The translations under genes were made by a program, and so were the position numbers. DNA of 64,000 bases, from assembly GCF_036116635.1 (NCBI RefSeq), contig NZ_CP107995.1:6076001-6140000 (forward strand). The letters are read 5' to 3'. The notes beneath the pieces are model-generated. The model worked only from the letters and a program-made list of their open reading frames with translations. It made no database searches and was not told the origin of the DNA. This DNA comes from Amycolatopsis sp. NBC_00345. GTDB taxonomy: Bacteria; Actinomycetota; Actinomycetes; Mycobacteriales; Pseudonocardiaceae. Shown here piece by piece: positions 49,750 to 58,346 of the stretch. How positions within the stretch are numbered: the stretch's first letter is position 1; each line of letters opens with the position of its first letter.

Positions 49750-50380
49750 ATGGATACCACAGAGCAGGTGCTGGAGTGGCGGCTTTCCGACGAAGAGCTG
49801 ACCGCTGAACTTATTACTGCGGAGCGGGAGTCGTGTCGTGCGCATGCGCGGATGTTGGCGGTGGTGGGCGAGATAGAGCGACGCGGTCTGGCGGCAGACA
49901 AGGGTTTCCGCAGCACTCAGGCGATGCTGGTGCGGTCGCTGCGGGTCTCGTGGAAGGAAGCGCGGGCGCGCGTCGGGCAGGCGACGGCGGTGATGCCGAT
50001 GGCTCGGGGCGCACTGGCCGCCGGTGAGATCAACTCCGAGCATGCGGGCGAGATCGCGCATGTCCTCGCACAGACCCCGGATTCGGTGCCACCGGAGGAA
50101 TCGGCGGGAAATGAGGCCGTATTGGTGGTGCTGGCCCGCCAGACGCGACCGTCGGCTGTGCGAAGAGCCGGGAAGGGGATACAGGACCGCCGGGTGGATT
50201 CCTCCCGCGTGGCTGAATCCGGAACGAAGACCGATCCGCAGCACCGTCCACGACCGACCCCGCACCCGCGACACCCGACGGCGCGGCCCACTACGGGGAA
50301 CCTTCAGACGGCATTCGGTCCACATCAGACACATCGGTCCTCGAAGCCGCCAGAGTGGCGGGCCGGGGCAAGGCGGGTAA
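49750..50380 (+). pseudogene. DUF222/13E12-type HNH endonuclease, internal deletion and frameshift
   Basis: ATG at 49750 opens MDTTEQVLEWRLSDEELTAE, clearly homologous to the intact gene at 61608 (MLAVVGEIERRG versus MLGLVGEIERRG; SLRVSWKEARARVGQATAVMP versus TLRVSAREAVIRVAHAQATMP). Similarity holds for about 135 codons. After about 50170, another frame reads TAGWIPPAWLNPERRPIRSTVHD, matching the extreme C-terminus of the intact protein (FLPPAWLDPDRTPRRNHVHD). The central part and the whole HNH core are missing, so the gene is dead. The promoter and SOS box are still present. Confidence 0.8.
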
Positions 50381-50415
50381 CGGCTCGGCTGCGCACTCCG
50401 CTCAAGAGATACGTC

Positions 50416-51483
50416 CTAGGCGGCGGCCGGCATCGGCGTGCCGAGCGAGGCGGTGACGCGCATGACGAACTCGGCGTTGGACCTGGTGCCGCGCACCTGG
50501 TCGAGGAACTGCTCGGCGGCGCGCTTGGCGTCCTGTCCGGACAGCGCCCGGCGCACCTCGCCCATCACCGTCAGCTCGGGGCCGGAGACGAGCAGCTCGT
50601 CGCGGCGGGTGCCGGAGGCGAAGATGTCGACGGCGGGGAACACGCGCTGGTCGGCGAGGACACGGTCGAGCCGCACCTCGGAGTTGCCGGTGCTCTTCAA
50701 CTCCTCGAAGAACACAGTGTCGGCCAGCGAGCCGGTGCCGACGAGCGCGGTCGCGACGACGGTGAGCGAGCCGCCGCCCTCGATGTTCCGCGCGGCGCCG
50801 AGGATGCGCTTCATCGGCTGCAGCGCGCCGGCGTCGACACCTCCGGAGAGGATGCGGCCGGACGGGCGGCTCGCCAGGTTGTAGGCGCGGCCGAGGCGGG
50901 TCAGCGAGTCGAGCAGGAGCACGACGTCACGGCCGCTCTCCACCAGCCGCTTCGCCCGCTCGACGGCCAGCTCGGCGACGGTGACGTGCTCGGCCGGCGG
51001 CCGGTCGAACGTGGACGCGACCACCTCGCCGCGCACGGAGCGCTGCATGTCGGTGACCTCCTCCGGCCGTTCGTCGGCGAGCAGCACCATCAGGTGCGCC
51101 TCGGGGTGGTTGGTGGCGACGGCCTGCGCGATCGCCTGCAGCACCGAGGTCTTCCCGGTCCGCGGCGGCGCGACGATCAGCGCGCGCTGCCCCTTCCCGA
51201 TCGGCGCGACGAGGTCGAGCACGCGGGTGGTCAGCTGGTGGCGGCTGGTTTCGAGGACGAGCCGCTCGTCCGGGTGCACCGGGGTGAGATTCGCGAACTC
51301 GGGCCTCGACCCGCCGGGCTTCTCCCCGTTGACCGAGGTGATGGTGTCACCGTCGCCGACGATCTCGTCGCCGCGGCGCAGGCCGTACTTGCGCACGAGT
51401 CCGAAGGGGACGGTGGTGCCGCCCGGGCCGTAGCCGAGGGTGGCCTTGTTGGCGTGGATATCAAGAATTCCGTGGTATGACAT
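50416..51483 (-). CDS. rho: Short Rho-like transcription termination factor
   Basis: 355 residues from ATG at 51483, after GGGAG. E. coli Rho has 419 and normal actinobacterial Rho is much longer. The N-terminal helical domain is missing. A shortened RNA-binding OB part remains (YHGILDIHANKATLGYG), followed by an entire RecA-type ATPase: LTTRVLDLVAPIGKGQRALI, Walker A VAPPRTGKTSVLQ (105-117), Walker B VVLLLDSLTRLGRAYN, Q-loop GGVDAGALQPMKR, R-loop/arginine finger region SGTRRDELL. In E. coli the P-loop is PPKAGKT; Lys181 is Arg108 here. It is probably a second, specialised Rho beside the housekeeping one. It is divergent from DUF6412-yidC. Confidence 0.88.
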   Translation of the reverse strand: MSYHGILDIHANKATLGYGPGGTTVPFGLVRKYGLRRGDEIVGDGDTITSVNGEKPGGSRPEFANLTPVHPDERLVLETSRHQLTTRVLDLVAPIGKGQRALIVAPPRTGKTSVLQAIAQAVATNHPEAHLMVLLADERPEEVTDMQRSVRGEVVASTFDRPPAEHVTVAELAVERAKRLVESGRDVVLLLDSLTRLGRAYNLASRPSGRILSGGVDAGALQPMKRILGAARNIEGGGSLTVVATALVGTGSLADTVFFEELKSTGNSEVRLDRVLADQRVFPAVDIFASGTRRDELLVSGPELTVMGEVRRALSGQDAKRAAEQFLDQVRGTRSNAEFVMRVTASLGTPMPAAA

Positions 51484-51702
51484 GGTTTTCTCCCAATGAG
51501 AAAGGAACGATCGACGCGTGGCGCGGATCGTGTGATGGTGAACGAAGAAGGCTCTGGAAGAACCGGACTTCGGAGAAACTCCTCCGGGCGGCGGGTGGGC
51601 CGACATCCATGAGGATCGTGGCTGAGTGTAGCGCACTCGGGGCGACAGCCACAACACCCTTGTTTGGGCTAGACTCGCGGACGAGCGAAAGGGGGCTGCC
51701 GG

Positions 51703-51975
51703 ATGGACACATTGCTGGACCTCGCCTTCCCGGCACTGATGAGCCCCGCGGGCCTGGTGGCCTTCGCCTCCGTGGTGGCGGCCGGACTGCTGGTCGTCCT
51801 CGTGGTGGGCTACGCGAACCGGGGCGAGCTGTCCTTGTGGGCCATCCCGGTGCGAAGCCGCTTCACGGCCCTGAACCAGCGCGCCCGCCGCGCGGCCTTC
51901 CTGCGGCTGCGCGATCCCTCCGCGCCCGGCCGGTGCAGGCCGCGGGCACCCGGACTGCCCAGCTCGGCTGCGTAG
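51703..51975 (+). CDS. DUF6412 family small membrane protein
   Basis: 90 residues from ATG at 51703, after AAAGGGGG. One hydrophobic helix at about 18-38 (GLVAFASVVAAGLLVVLVVGY) and a basic tail ending RLRDPSAPGRCRPRAPG, which is the DUF6412 hallmark. Members sit directly before a short YidC paralogue in many actinobacteria, as here. A TAGACT -10-like box lies 27 bases upstream (51670-51675). Partner role in YidC-mediated insertion is inferred from gene order only. Confidence 0.75.
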   Translation: MDTLLDLAFPALMSPAGLVAFASVVAAGLLVVLVVGYANRGELSLWAIPVRSRFTALNQRARRAAFLRLRDPSAPGRCRPRAPGLPSSAA

Positions 51976-52000
51976 TTCCGCGGAAGCAGCTCTTTTCCTT

Positions 52001-52275
52001 ACCCGCCAACACTTGACCGGACCTGTCACGGCGTCGTAGCGTGCGGTATCTCTGCCACGCCGAAGCCTGGCATGTCCCGCCACGACGTTGTAGCGCGGCG
52101 GTATATCCGCTACGCCAACGCCTGGCAAGTCCTGTCACGACGTTGCAGCGTGCGGTTTTGCCCCCACGTCGATGCCTGACAACCCTGTCACGGTGGTCGC
52201 GACGCGCGGATTTTCCTTCCACGCCAACGCTTGACGACCCCGTGACTGCGGTCGTGGGCGAGTGGCGTGACACGC
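52001..52275. repeat. Degenerate tandem repeat, 54-55 bp period, five units
   Basis: Landmark ACGCCAACGCCTGG (with variants CCGCCAACACTTGA, ACGCCGAAGCCTGG, ACGTCGATGCCTGA, ACGCCAACGCTTGA) starts near 52003, 52057, 52112, 52166 and 52221. Each unit continues with CTGTCACGACGTTG-like and GCGTGCGG-like blocks. It fills most of the 374-base gap between DUF6412 and yidC. The period alternates 54/55, so it is not coding. The rest of the gap shows only the yidC ribosome site. Confidence 0.8.
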
Positions 52276-52349
52276 CCTCCGCGGGTTTCCTTGCAACGCA
52301 GCCGATTCCGCCTGCCCGAAATCCTTCTCACTCAAGCGGAGTCCGACCC

Positions 52350-53036
52350 ATGCCCGGTTTTCTCGACGTGCCCGTCGCGGGTGCGTACCACCTCGTCCAC
52401 TGGCTTGTCTCACTCACCACCCCCGTCGCCGGGTCGTTCGCGGTGGTGCTGGCGATCGTGGGGTTCACGGTCGCCGTGCGGCTCGCGTTGCACCCGTTCG
52501 CCAGGGCGGCGGTGCGGGGCGAGCGCGCCCGGACCGCGTTGATGCCCGAGATCCGCAAGCTGCAGGAGAAACACCGCGGGAACCGCGAAAAGCTCGCGGC
52601 CGAGATGACCAAACTGCAGCAGGAGTCCGGCACGTCCATGTTCGTCGGGTGCCTGCCGATGGTGGCGCAGCTGCCGTTCTTCTGGGTGATGTACCACCTG
52701 TTCAGCACCGCGGTCATCGCCGGCACACCCAACGCGCTGCTCACGGCCGCACTGTTCGGCGTCCCCTTCGGGGCGCACGGGCTGGCGGCGGCACCGGTGG
52801 TCTTCGTGGTGGCCGGCGCGCTCGTCGTGGTCGCCTGGCTGTCCATCCGCTGGCAGGACCGCCAACGCGATCTCACCGCCCCTGGCGCCAAGCTTCTGCG
52901 CCTCCTGCCCTATGGAACAGTCCTGGTCACCCTTTTTGTTCCCGTCGCCGCCTCGCTCTACGTACTGACCACCACCACGTGGACCGTCGCGGAGCGGGCG
53001 CTGCTGCGGCGACGTGCTGATTCGCCGGTCGGCTAG
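52350..53036 (+). CDS. yidC: Short YidC/Oxa1-family membrane insertase
   Basis: 228 residues from ATG at 52350, after GCGGAG. Five helices. The cytoplasmic loop after helix 2 is the basic coiled segment ARTALMPEIRKLQEKHRGNREKLAAEMTKLQQESG, as in YidC. The insertase groove is MVAQLPFFWVMYHLF. The conserved Arg of the groove (RLALHPFARAAVRGE) is present. Shorter than the housekeeping YidC of actinobacteria (more than 300), so this is a paralogue, with DUF6412 as its usual neighbour. It inserts or folds membrane proteins; specific clients are unknown. Confidence 0.88.
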   Translation: MPGFLDVPVAGAYHLVHWLVSLTTPVAGSFAVVLAIVGFTVAVRLALHPFARAAVRGERARTALMPEIRKLQEKHRGNREKLAAEMTKLQQESGTSMFVGCLPMVAQLPFFWVMYHLFSTAVIAGTPNALLTAALFGVPFGAHGLAAAPVVFVVAGALVVVAWLSIRWQDRQRDLTAPGAKLLRLLPYGTVLVTLFVPVAASLYVLTTTTWTVAERALLRRRADSPVG

Positions 53037-53081
53037 GGTGCCCGCGACCACCGCCACGAACCGACCGGAGGATCGGCCGCC

Positions 53082-54260
53082 GTGTTCCTCGAAGTGAGCT
53101 GGACCGACCCCGGCACGGGCTGCCGCGGGTACCTCGTCATCGACCGGCTGGTGCGCGGCGTCGCCAGCGGCGGCCTGCGCATGCGGCCCGGCTGCACGCC
53201 GGCCGAAGTCCGCGGGCTCGCCGAGGGCATGACCCGCAAGGAGGCCCTCAACTACCAGCCGGACGACCGTTACCTCCCGCTCGGCGGCGCCAAGGGCGGC
53301 ATCGACTTCGACCCGTACGACCCGCGGGCCCGGGACGTGCTCAAGCGTTACCTCGACGCCATGCGGCCGCTGATCGAGCGCTACTGGACCATGGGCGAGG
53401 ACCTCGGCGTCCGCCAGGACGTGATCGACGAAGTGCTCGCCGAGCTGGGCCTGAGCAGCTCCGTCGTGGCGATCTACCCGCTGCTCGACGACCCGGCCGC
53501 CGCGATGGCCCGGCTCGCCGCGGCGTTCCGGGTCCGGGTGGCGGGCCTCGGGCTCGACGAGCTGGTCGGCGGCCTCGGCGTCGCGGAGGCCGCGCTGACC
53601 GGGCTGGACCGCCTCGGCCTCGACCGCCGGGAGAGCCGCGCGGTCGTGCAGGGCTTCGGTTCGATGGGCGGCGCCACGGCGCGGTTCCTCGCCGAGGCCG
53701 GGGTGCGGGTGGTCGCCGTCGCGGACCGGCACGGGCTGGTCGCCAACCCGGCCGGGCTCGACGTCGAGCACCTGCTGGCGCACCGGGACCGCTTCGGCGT
53801 GATCGACCGCGACCGCCTGCGGCCGGGCGACACGACGGGCCCGGCCGACGGCTGGCTCACCGTGCCCGCCGAGGTGCTCGTCCCGGCCGCCGTCTCGTAC
53901 TGCATCGACGTCGAGAACGAATCCGCCATCACGGCGAGGCTCGTGGTGGAGGCCGCAAACCTGCCCGTGACGGCGGAGGCCGAAGCCCGCCTCGCCGCGC
54001 GCGGCATCCCCGTGATCCCGGACTTCGTGGCCAACTCGGCGACCAACTCCTGGTGGTGGTGGACGCTTTTCGGCGACATCGGCCCGGACGCCGGCGAGGC
54101 GTTCACCAAGGTCCGCACCCGCCTGCGCGATCTGGTCGAACCGCTGTTCGTCCACTCCGGACAGACTGGTGGCACCCTTCGCGAGGCGGCACAACAACTC
54201 TGCGACACCCACCTCGCAGCCATCGAAGCCCGGTTCGGCGACGCGCCCGTCAGCTCCTGA
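53082..54260 (+). CDS. Glu/Leu/Phe/Val dehydrogenase family protein
   Basis: 392 residues from GTG at 53082, after CGGAGG. Glutamate-dehydrogenase fold: dimer part with GGLRMRPGCTPAEVRGLAEGMTRKEALN, substrate lysine in LPLGGAKGGIDFDP, catalytic Asp region EDLGVRQD, and NAD domain VVQGFGSMGGATARFLAEAG. C-terminal VVEAANLPVTAEAE and FVANSATNSWWWW. It deaminates an amino acid oxidatively, or aminates an oxo-acid. The exact substrate is not clear. The tail overlaps the convergent hydrolase gene by 11 bases. Confidence 0.85.
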   Translation: MFLEVSWTDPGTGCRGYLVIDRLVRGVASGGLRMRPGCTPAEVRGLAEGMTRKEALNYQPDDRYLPLGGAKGGIDFDPYDPRARDVLKRYLDAMRPLIERYWTMGEDLGVRQDVIDEVLAELGLSSSVVAIYPLLDDPAAAMARLAAAFRVRVAGLGLDELVGGLGVAEAALTGLDRLGLDRRESRAVVQGFGSMGGATARFLAEAGVRVVAVADRHGLVANPAGLDVEHLLAHRDRFGVIDRDRLRPGDTTGPADGWLTVPAEVLVPAAVSYCIDVENESAITARLVVEAANLPVTAEAEARLAARGIPVIPDFVANSATNSWWWWTLFGDIGPDAGEAFTKVRTRLRDLVEPLFVHSGQTGGTLREAAQQLCDTHLAAIEARFGDAPVSS

Positions 54261-55098
54261 AGAACTCCCGCAGCTCTTGCGCCACCCGAGCCGGATCGCC
54301 GTCGTCCGAAGGAGCCGAGTGGTCGAGGCGGGGGAAGGTGACGCGGTGGGCGTGCGGCAGCACCGCCGCCAGCTCGTCCAGCGCGCCTTTCAGGTACGCC
54401 GGGGACTTCCCGCCGCCGAGCAGCAGCACCTCGGCCGGAACCGCGGCGTAGTCCCGCTGCGTGTCGGCCAGCTCGCGGACCAGGGCGAGGTCGAAGTGCT
54501 GCGTCGGCACGAGGGCGGCGATCGGCACGTCGCCCTCCGCCGTCCGCTGCAGGCGCAGCGCGAGGGCCATCATCGGTGCGAGCACGAACCGCGGGACCCG
54601 GCTGAACAGCGGGTCGACGTCCATCCCCTTCAACGCCGTGGCGAGCGCGGCCGGCACCCGGCCCGCGGCGATCTCGCGATCGAACCGCGCCAGCCACTCC
54701 ATGGGCATCGAACCCCGCACCGACAACGGCGGCTCGTACAGCGCGATCCGCTTCGGCGCAGGAGTCTCCAGCGCCGTGCGCAGCGTGACGAGCGCGCCCG
54801 AGCTGAGCCCGAACACCTGCGCCGCACCAGTTTCTGTGAGCAGTGCCTGAACGTCCTCGACCTCGCGCGCCACCCCGTAGTCCGGCCCGTGCGGCCCGCT
54901 GGCCCCGCGCCCGCGACGATCGGGGACGTACACGGTGAAGTCGCCGGACAGACCTTCGGCCAGCTTCATCATGCTCTGCGCGGCCAGCATCCCGCCGTGC
55001 AGCACGACCAGCCCGGGACCGCCGCCCAGCTCGCGGTACCCGAGCACGGTGCCGTCGGCCGAGCGGACGGAGCCCCTGCGGTACGGCACCGGTGTCAT
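54250..55098 (-). CDS. Alpha/beta hydrolase
   Basis: 282 residues from ATG at 55098. Typical cytoplasmic hydrolase: oxyanion loop VVLHGGMLAAQSMMK, PDRRGRGASG, nucleophile Ser in VFGLSSGALVTL, later Asp in LLGGGKSP or nearby and His in FPRLDHSAP. Similar to actinomycete hydrolases of unspecified substrate. The stop lies inside the end of the convergent dehydrogenase gene. No operon partner. Confidence 0.85.
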   Translation of the reverse strand: MTPVPYRRGSVRSADGTVLGYRELGGGPGLVVLHGGMLAAQSMMKLAEGLSGDFTVYVPDRRGRGASGPHGPDYGVAREVEDVQALLTETGAAQVFGLSSGALVTLRTALETPAPKRIALYEPPLSVRGSMPMEWLARFDREIAAGRVPAALATALKGMDVDPLFSRVPRFVLAPMMALALRLQRTAEGDVPIAALVPTQHFDLALVRELADTQRDYAAVPAEVLLLGGGKSPAYLKGALDELAAVLPHAHRVTFPRLDHSAPSDDGDPARVAQELREFFRS

Positions 55099-55140
55099 GC
55101 CCGGACGCTACCTTACCCGGAACATCGTTCGCAATAATCC

Positions 55141-57156
55141 TCAGCCACGCCGCAGTCCGGGCGGCAGCCGCAGCTCGGTGACGGTCCCGGCCGCGTCGAT
55201 CGCGACGTCCAGGGTTCCGCCGGCGAGCGGCAGGCCGGTCACCCGCAGCGCGCCCACCGGGCTGGGCCGCGGCGGGTCGACGGTCACCGTGCCCGCCGGG
55301 ACGTCCGCCCGCAGGCCGAGGAAGGTGGCCAGCAGGGTCACCGCCGCGGCCGCGGACCAGGCCTGCGGCCGGCACGACGCGGGGTACGGCAGCGGCGCCT
55401 CGACGTCGCCGGGCCCGTAACCCGCGAACAGCTCCGGCATCCGGTTGCCGAACGCGCCCGCCGCGCGGACCAGCTGCATGCCCAGCTCCGCGGCGCGCGC
55501 GGACTGCCCGGACTCGCTCAGCGCGCGCACCACCACGGCCGTGTCGTGCGGCCACACCGAACCGCAGTGGTAGCTCAACGGCGAGAAGCCGCCGGCCGTC
55601 GACGCCATGGTGCGCAGCCCGAACCCCGGGGCCAGCGCCGGCCCGAGCAGCAGCGCGCCGATTTCCTCGCCCTCGGCCGCGTCGACCAGCCCGGTGCCGA
55701 GCAGGTGGCCGATGTTGCTGGTCAGCGAGTCCACCGGCCGCTTTTCACCGTCCAGCGCCAGCGCGGGGAAGCGACCCTCCGAAGTGGACACCCAGAAGGT
55801 GGAGCGGAACCGCGCCCGCAGCGCCGAAGCCCAGCCCACCAGCCCGTCGGCCGGCTCCCCCAGCGCGGACAGCAGCTCGGCCGCCCGCACCACGGCCTCG
55901 TGCTGGTAGCCCTGCACCTCGGCGAGCGCGACGGGCGGCGCGGCCTGCGTGCCGTCGGCGAACCGCACCGCGTCGCCGGAGTCCTTCCAGCCCTGGTTGG
56001 CCAGGCCGCGGCCGGTTTCGTCGAGGTATTCGGCGAAGCCGTCGCCATCGGTGTCGGCGAGCCCGGTGATCCAGAACAGCGCGGCGCGCAGGTTCGGCAG
56101 CAGCGCGCGGACCTCGTCCTCCGGCAGCCCCCAGCGCCACGCGTCGTGCAGCAGGCAGACCCACAGCGCAGTCGCGTCGATGGTGCCGTAATACCGCGCG
56201 GGCAACGACATCCCGTTCACCTCGAAGTCGGCCCGGCGCAGTTCGTGCAGGATCTTGCCGGGCATCTCGCCGGTCGCGGGGTCGTTCCGCTCGCCCTGGG
56301 CCCGCGCGAGCGTGCGCAGGGTGCCGCCGGCCAGCTCCACCGAAAACGGCAGCGCGAGCCGGGCCGCCCACAGGCTGTCGCGGCCGAACAGGGTGAGGAA
56401 CCACGGCGCGCCCGCGCCGGCGAACACGTCCTCGGGGTGCTCGCGCTCCGCCAGCAGCAGCCCGTCGAGGTCGGTCAGCGAGCGGTTCAGCAGCGCGGTG
56501 AATCGCCGGTCGTCGGCCTGGACCACCGGCGCCGCGAGCAGCGTGGCGGTGCCGGGCACGAACAGCGAGTCCGGGTCGGCCGCGCTCAGCGTCCAGCGCA
56601 GCCGGACGGTCCCGGCCACCCGCACTCGCCAGCGCAGCCGCACCCGGTCACCGTCCACAGTGGTCTCGGCGTCCGTGGTGACGGTGGCCGTCACCGAGCC
56701 GGACGTCCAGCGGATCCCGCCGTCCACCGGGGCCGGCACCACCCGGGCCGCGCGGCCGCCGGACTTGATCACCTCGATCGCCGCGAAGTCCGCGGCCAGC
56801 ACCAGCTCGACCACGCACTCCGCCGGCCGGGCGGCGCGGGAGACCAGCTCCAGCTCCTCCGTCATCCCGGTCGCGGTGACCCGGCGGCGGCGGCGCAGCC
56901 ACACGGTCGGGTCCGGGCCGGGGTCGCCGAGATGGCGCAGCAACCCGGTGAAGCTCGCCTGGGCGGCCGACGGCTCCTCGGCGCCGATCGGCACCGGCTC
57001 GTGCCCGTCGACCGTGAGCACGGCCTCGCTGAGCAAGCGCAGGTCACCGTGCAGCAGGCCCTGGGTCCCGTCGCCGCGGACCTGGCCGTCGCGGCCGGAG
57101 AAGACGACGGTCGGCGCTCGCAGGGCGATCGCGAGGTCGTGGAGCAGCGGCTGCAT
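55141..57156 (-). CDS. Amylo-alpha-1,6-glucosidase-like (glycogen debranching) enzyme
   Basis: 671 residues from ATG at 57156, after GGTGGGG. The N-terminal 'debranching N-terminal' beta domain (about 1-200) has VVFSGRDGQVRGDGTQGLLHGDLRLLS. The alpha/alpha barrel from about 230 carries PWFLTLFGRDSLWAAR, GMPGK-like GEMPGKILHELR, YGTIDATALWVCLLHDAWRW, NQGWKDSGDAVRFADG and SYHCGSVWPHDTAVVV. These are hallmarks of GH63/GH15-like debranching enzymes. It cuts alpha-1,6 branches or related oligosaccharides in the cytoplasm. It is divergent from lacI, with a palindromic operator across its promoter, and it belongs to the sugar locus 57-61 kb. Confidence 0.85.
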   Translation of the reverse strand: MQPLLHDLAIALRAPTVVFSGRDGQVRGDGTQGLLHGDLRLLSEAVLTVDGHEPVPIGAEEPSAAQASFTGLLRHLGDPGPDPTVWLRRRRRVTATGMTEELELVSRAARPAECVVELVLAADFAAIEVIKSGGRAARVVPAPVDGGIRWTSGSVTATVTTDAETTVDGDRVRLRWRVRVAGTVRLRWTLSAADPDSLFVPGTATLLAAPVVQADDRRFTALLNRSLTDLDGLLLAEREHPEDVFAGAGAPWFLTLFGRDSLWAARLALPFSVELAGGTLRTLARAQGERNDPATGEMPGKILHELRRADFEVNGMSLPARYYGTIDATALWVCLLHDAWRWGLPEDEVRALLPNLRAALFWITGLADTDGDGFAEYLDETGRGLANQGWKDSGDAVRFADGTQAAPPVALAEVQGYQHEAVVRAAELLSALGEPADGLVGWASALRARFRSTFWVSTSEGRFPALALDGEKRPVDSLTSNIGHLLGTGLVDAAEGEEIGALLLGPALAPGFGLRTMASTAGGFSPLSYHCGSVWPHDTAVVVRALSESGQSARAAELGMQLVRAAGAFGNRMPELFAGYGPGDVEAPLPYPASCRPQAWSAAAAVTLLATFLGLRADVPAGTVTVDPPRPSPVGALRVTGLPLAGGTLDVAIDAAGTVTELRLPPGLRRG

Positions 57157-57189
57157 GGGGACGTCCTCCGGTGGGGTTGGGTGCTTCGA

Positions 57190-57283
57190 TTTGATCGATC
57201 AAACCGGTCCCGTGTCAAGTTCCGGGGAGGTCTTGACAGGTCAGTGTCCAACGTTCAGAGTAGCCGCCAGGTTGAACGTTCAA
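57190..57283. promoter_or_regulatory. Divergent promoters and two LacI operators
   Basis: TTTGATCGATCAAA (57190-57203, perfect palindrome) lies in the minus-strand promoter (TTGACA 57218-57213, -10 about 18 bp on). TTGAACGTTCAA (57272-57283, perfect) follows a plus-strand TTGACA (57233-57238) with -10 CAGAGT. A CAACGTTCAG half site is at 57249. The arms TTTGAT/TTGAAC share TTGA and differ after it. Confidence 0.7.
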
Positions 57284-57315
57284 ATCGGCAAAGACACAGG
57301 CGAACGGGAGTCGGC

Positions 57316-58311
57316 ATGACGCAGCGGGCGACGCTGAACTCGGTCGCGGAGGCCGCCGCCGTCTCGCGCCAGACGGTGTCGAACGTGATCAACTCCCCCG
57401 AGGTGGTCAGCCCGGAGACCCGCGAACGGGTACTCGAGGCGATCCAGCGCCTCGGCTATCGCCCGCACACCGCCGCGCGGCAGCTGCGCACCACGCGTTC
57501 GCAGATCATCGGGCTGCGCATCGCGCCGGTCGGCAACGGCGTCAGCGGTGTGGTCCTCGACCAGTTCCTGCACTCGCTCACGGCCACCGCCGAGGAGTAC
57601 GACCACCGGATCATGCTCTTCACCGCGACCGACGACGAGTCCGAGACGCGCGCGTACGCCGATCTCATCGCCTCCGTCGGTGTCGACGCCTTCGTGCTCA
57701 CCCACACCCACCACCACGACCTCCGCACGCGCTGGCTGCGCGAGCGCGAGCTGCCGTTCGTCACCTTCGGCCGGCCGTGGGGCTCCGAGCAGGAACACCC
57801 GTGGGTCGACGTCGACGGCGCGCGCGGCACGCGGCTGGCCACGGACCACCTGGTGCGCCAAGGCCATCGCCGGATCGCGTTCGTCGGCTGGCCCGCGGGC
57901 TCCGAGACCGGCGACGACCGGCGCGCGGGCTGGGCAGCCGGGCTGGCCGAGGCGGGCATCGCCGAACGGCCCGAGGTAGCGGTGTTCGACGGTGTCGAAG
58001 GCGGCCGCTCGGCCGCCGCGCGCCTGCTCGACGAGCCACTCGCGCCCACCGCGTTCGTCTGCGCCAGCGACTCGCTCGCCCTCGGTGTGGTCGGCGAGCT
58101 GCGCGACCGCGGCCTGCGGCTGGGCGCCGACGCGTCCGTGATCGGCTTCGACGACACCCCGACCGCGGCGGTGCTGGGGCTGAGCAGCGTGGCGCAGCCG
58201 ATCGCCGAGGTCGCCGCCGAATGCGTCCGCCAGCTGCGCGTGATGCTGCGCGGCGAGGCCAGCCCCGCGTCGGCGCTGCTGGCCCCGCGGCTGGTCCTGC
58301 GCACGACCTGA
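57316..58311 (+). CDS. LacI family repressor
   Basis: 331 residues from ATG at 57316, after GGGAG. The DNA-binding domain TLNSVAEAAAVSRQTVSNVINSPEVVSPETRERV has the recognition helix and hinge (YRPHTAARQLRTTRS). The sugar domain is IIGLRIAPVGNG... DAFVLTH... RRIAFVGWPAG... TAFVCASDSLALGVV... VIGFDDTPTAAVLGLSSVAQP. It controls the divergent debranching gene and the binding-protein/permease genes 35 bases downstream. The inducer is inferred to be an alpha-gluco-oligosaccharide. Confidence 0.92.
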   Translation: MTQRATLNSVAEAAAVSRQTVSNVINSPEVVSPETRERVLEAIQRLGYRPHTAARQLRTTRSQIIGLRIAPVGNGVSGVVLDQFLHSLTATAEEYDHRIMLFTATDDESETRAYADLIASVGVDAFVLTHTHHHDLRTRWLRERELPFVTFGRPWGSEQEHPWVDVDGARGTRLATDHLVRQGHRRIAFVGWPAGSETGDDRRAGWAAGLAEAGIAERPEVAVFDGVEGGRSAAARLLDEPLAPTAFVCASDSLALGVVGELRDRGLRLGADASVIGFDDTPTAAVLGLSSVAQPIAEVAAECVRQLRVMLRGEASPASALLAPRLVLRTT

Positions 58312-58346
58312 CTTCCCCACCCCATCTGCACGATCAAGGAGGATCG

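Noticed and set aside
52001..52275. Possible CRISPR or riboswitch
   Set aside because: Units are diverged throughout and directly adjacent; no known riboswitch core was recognised.
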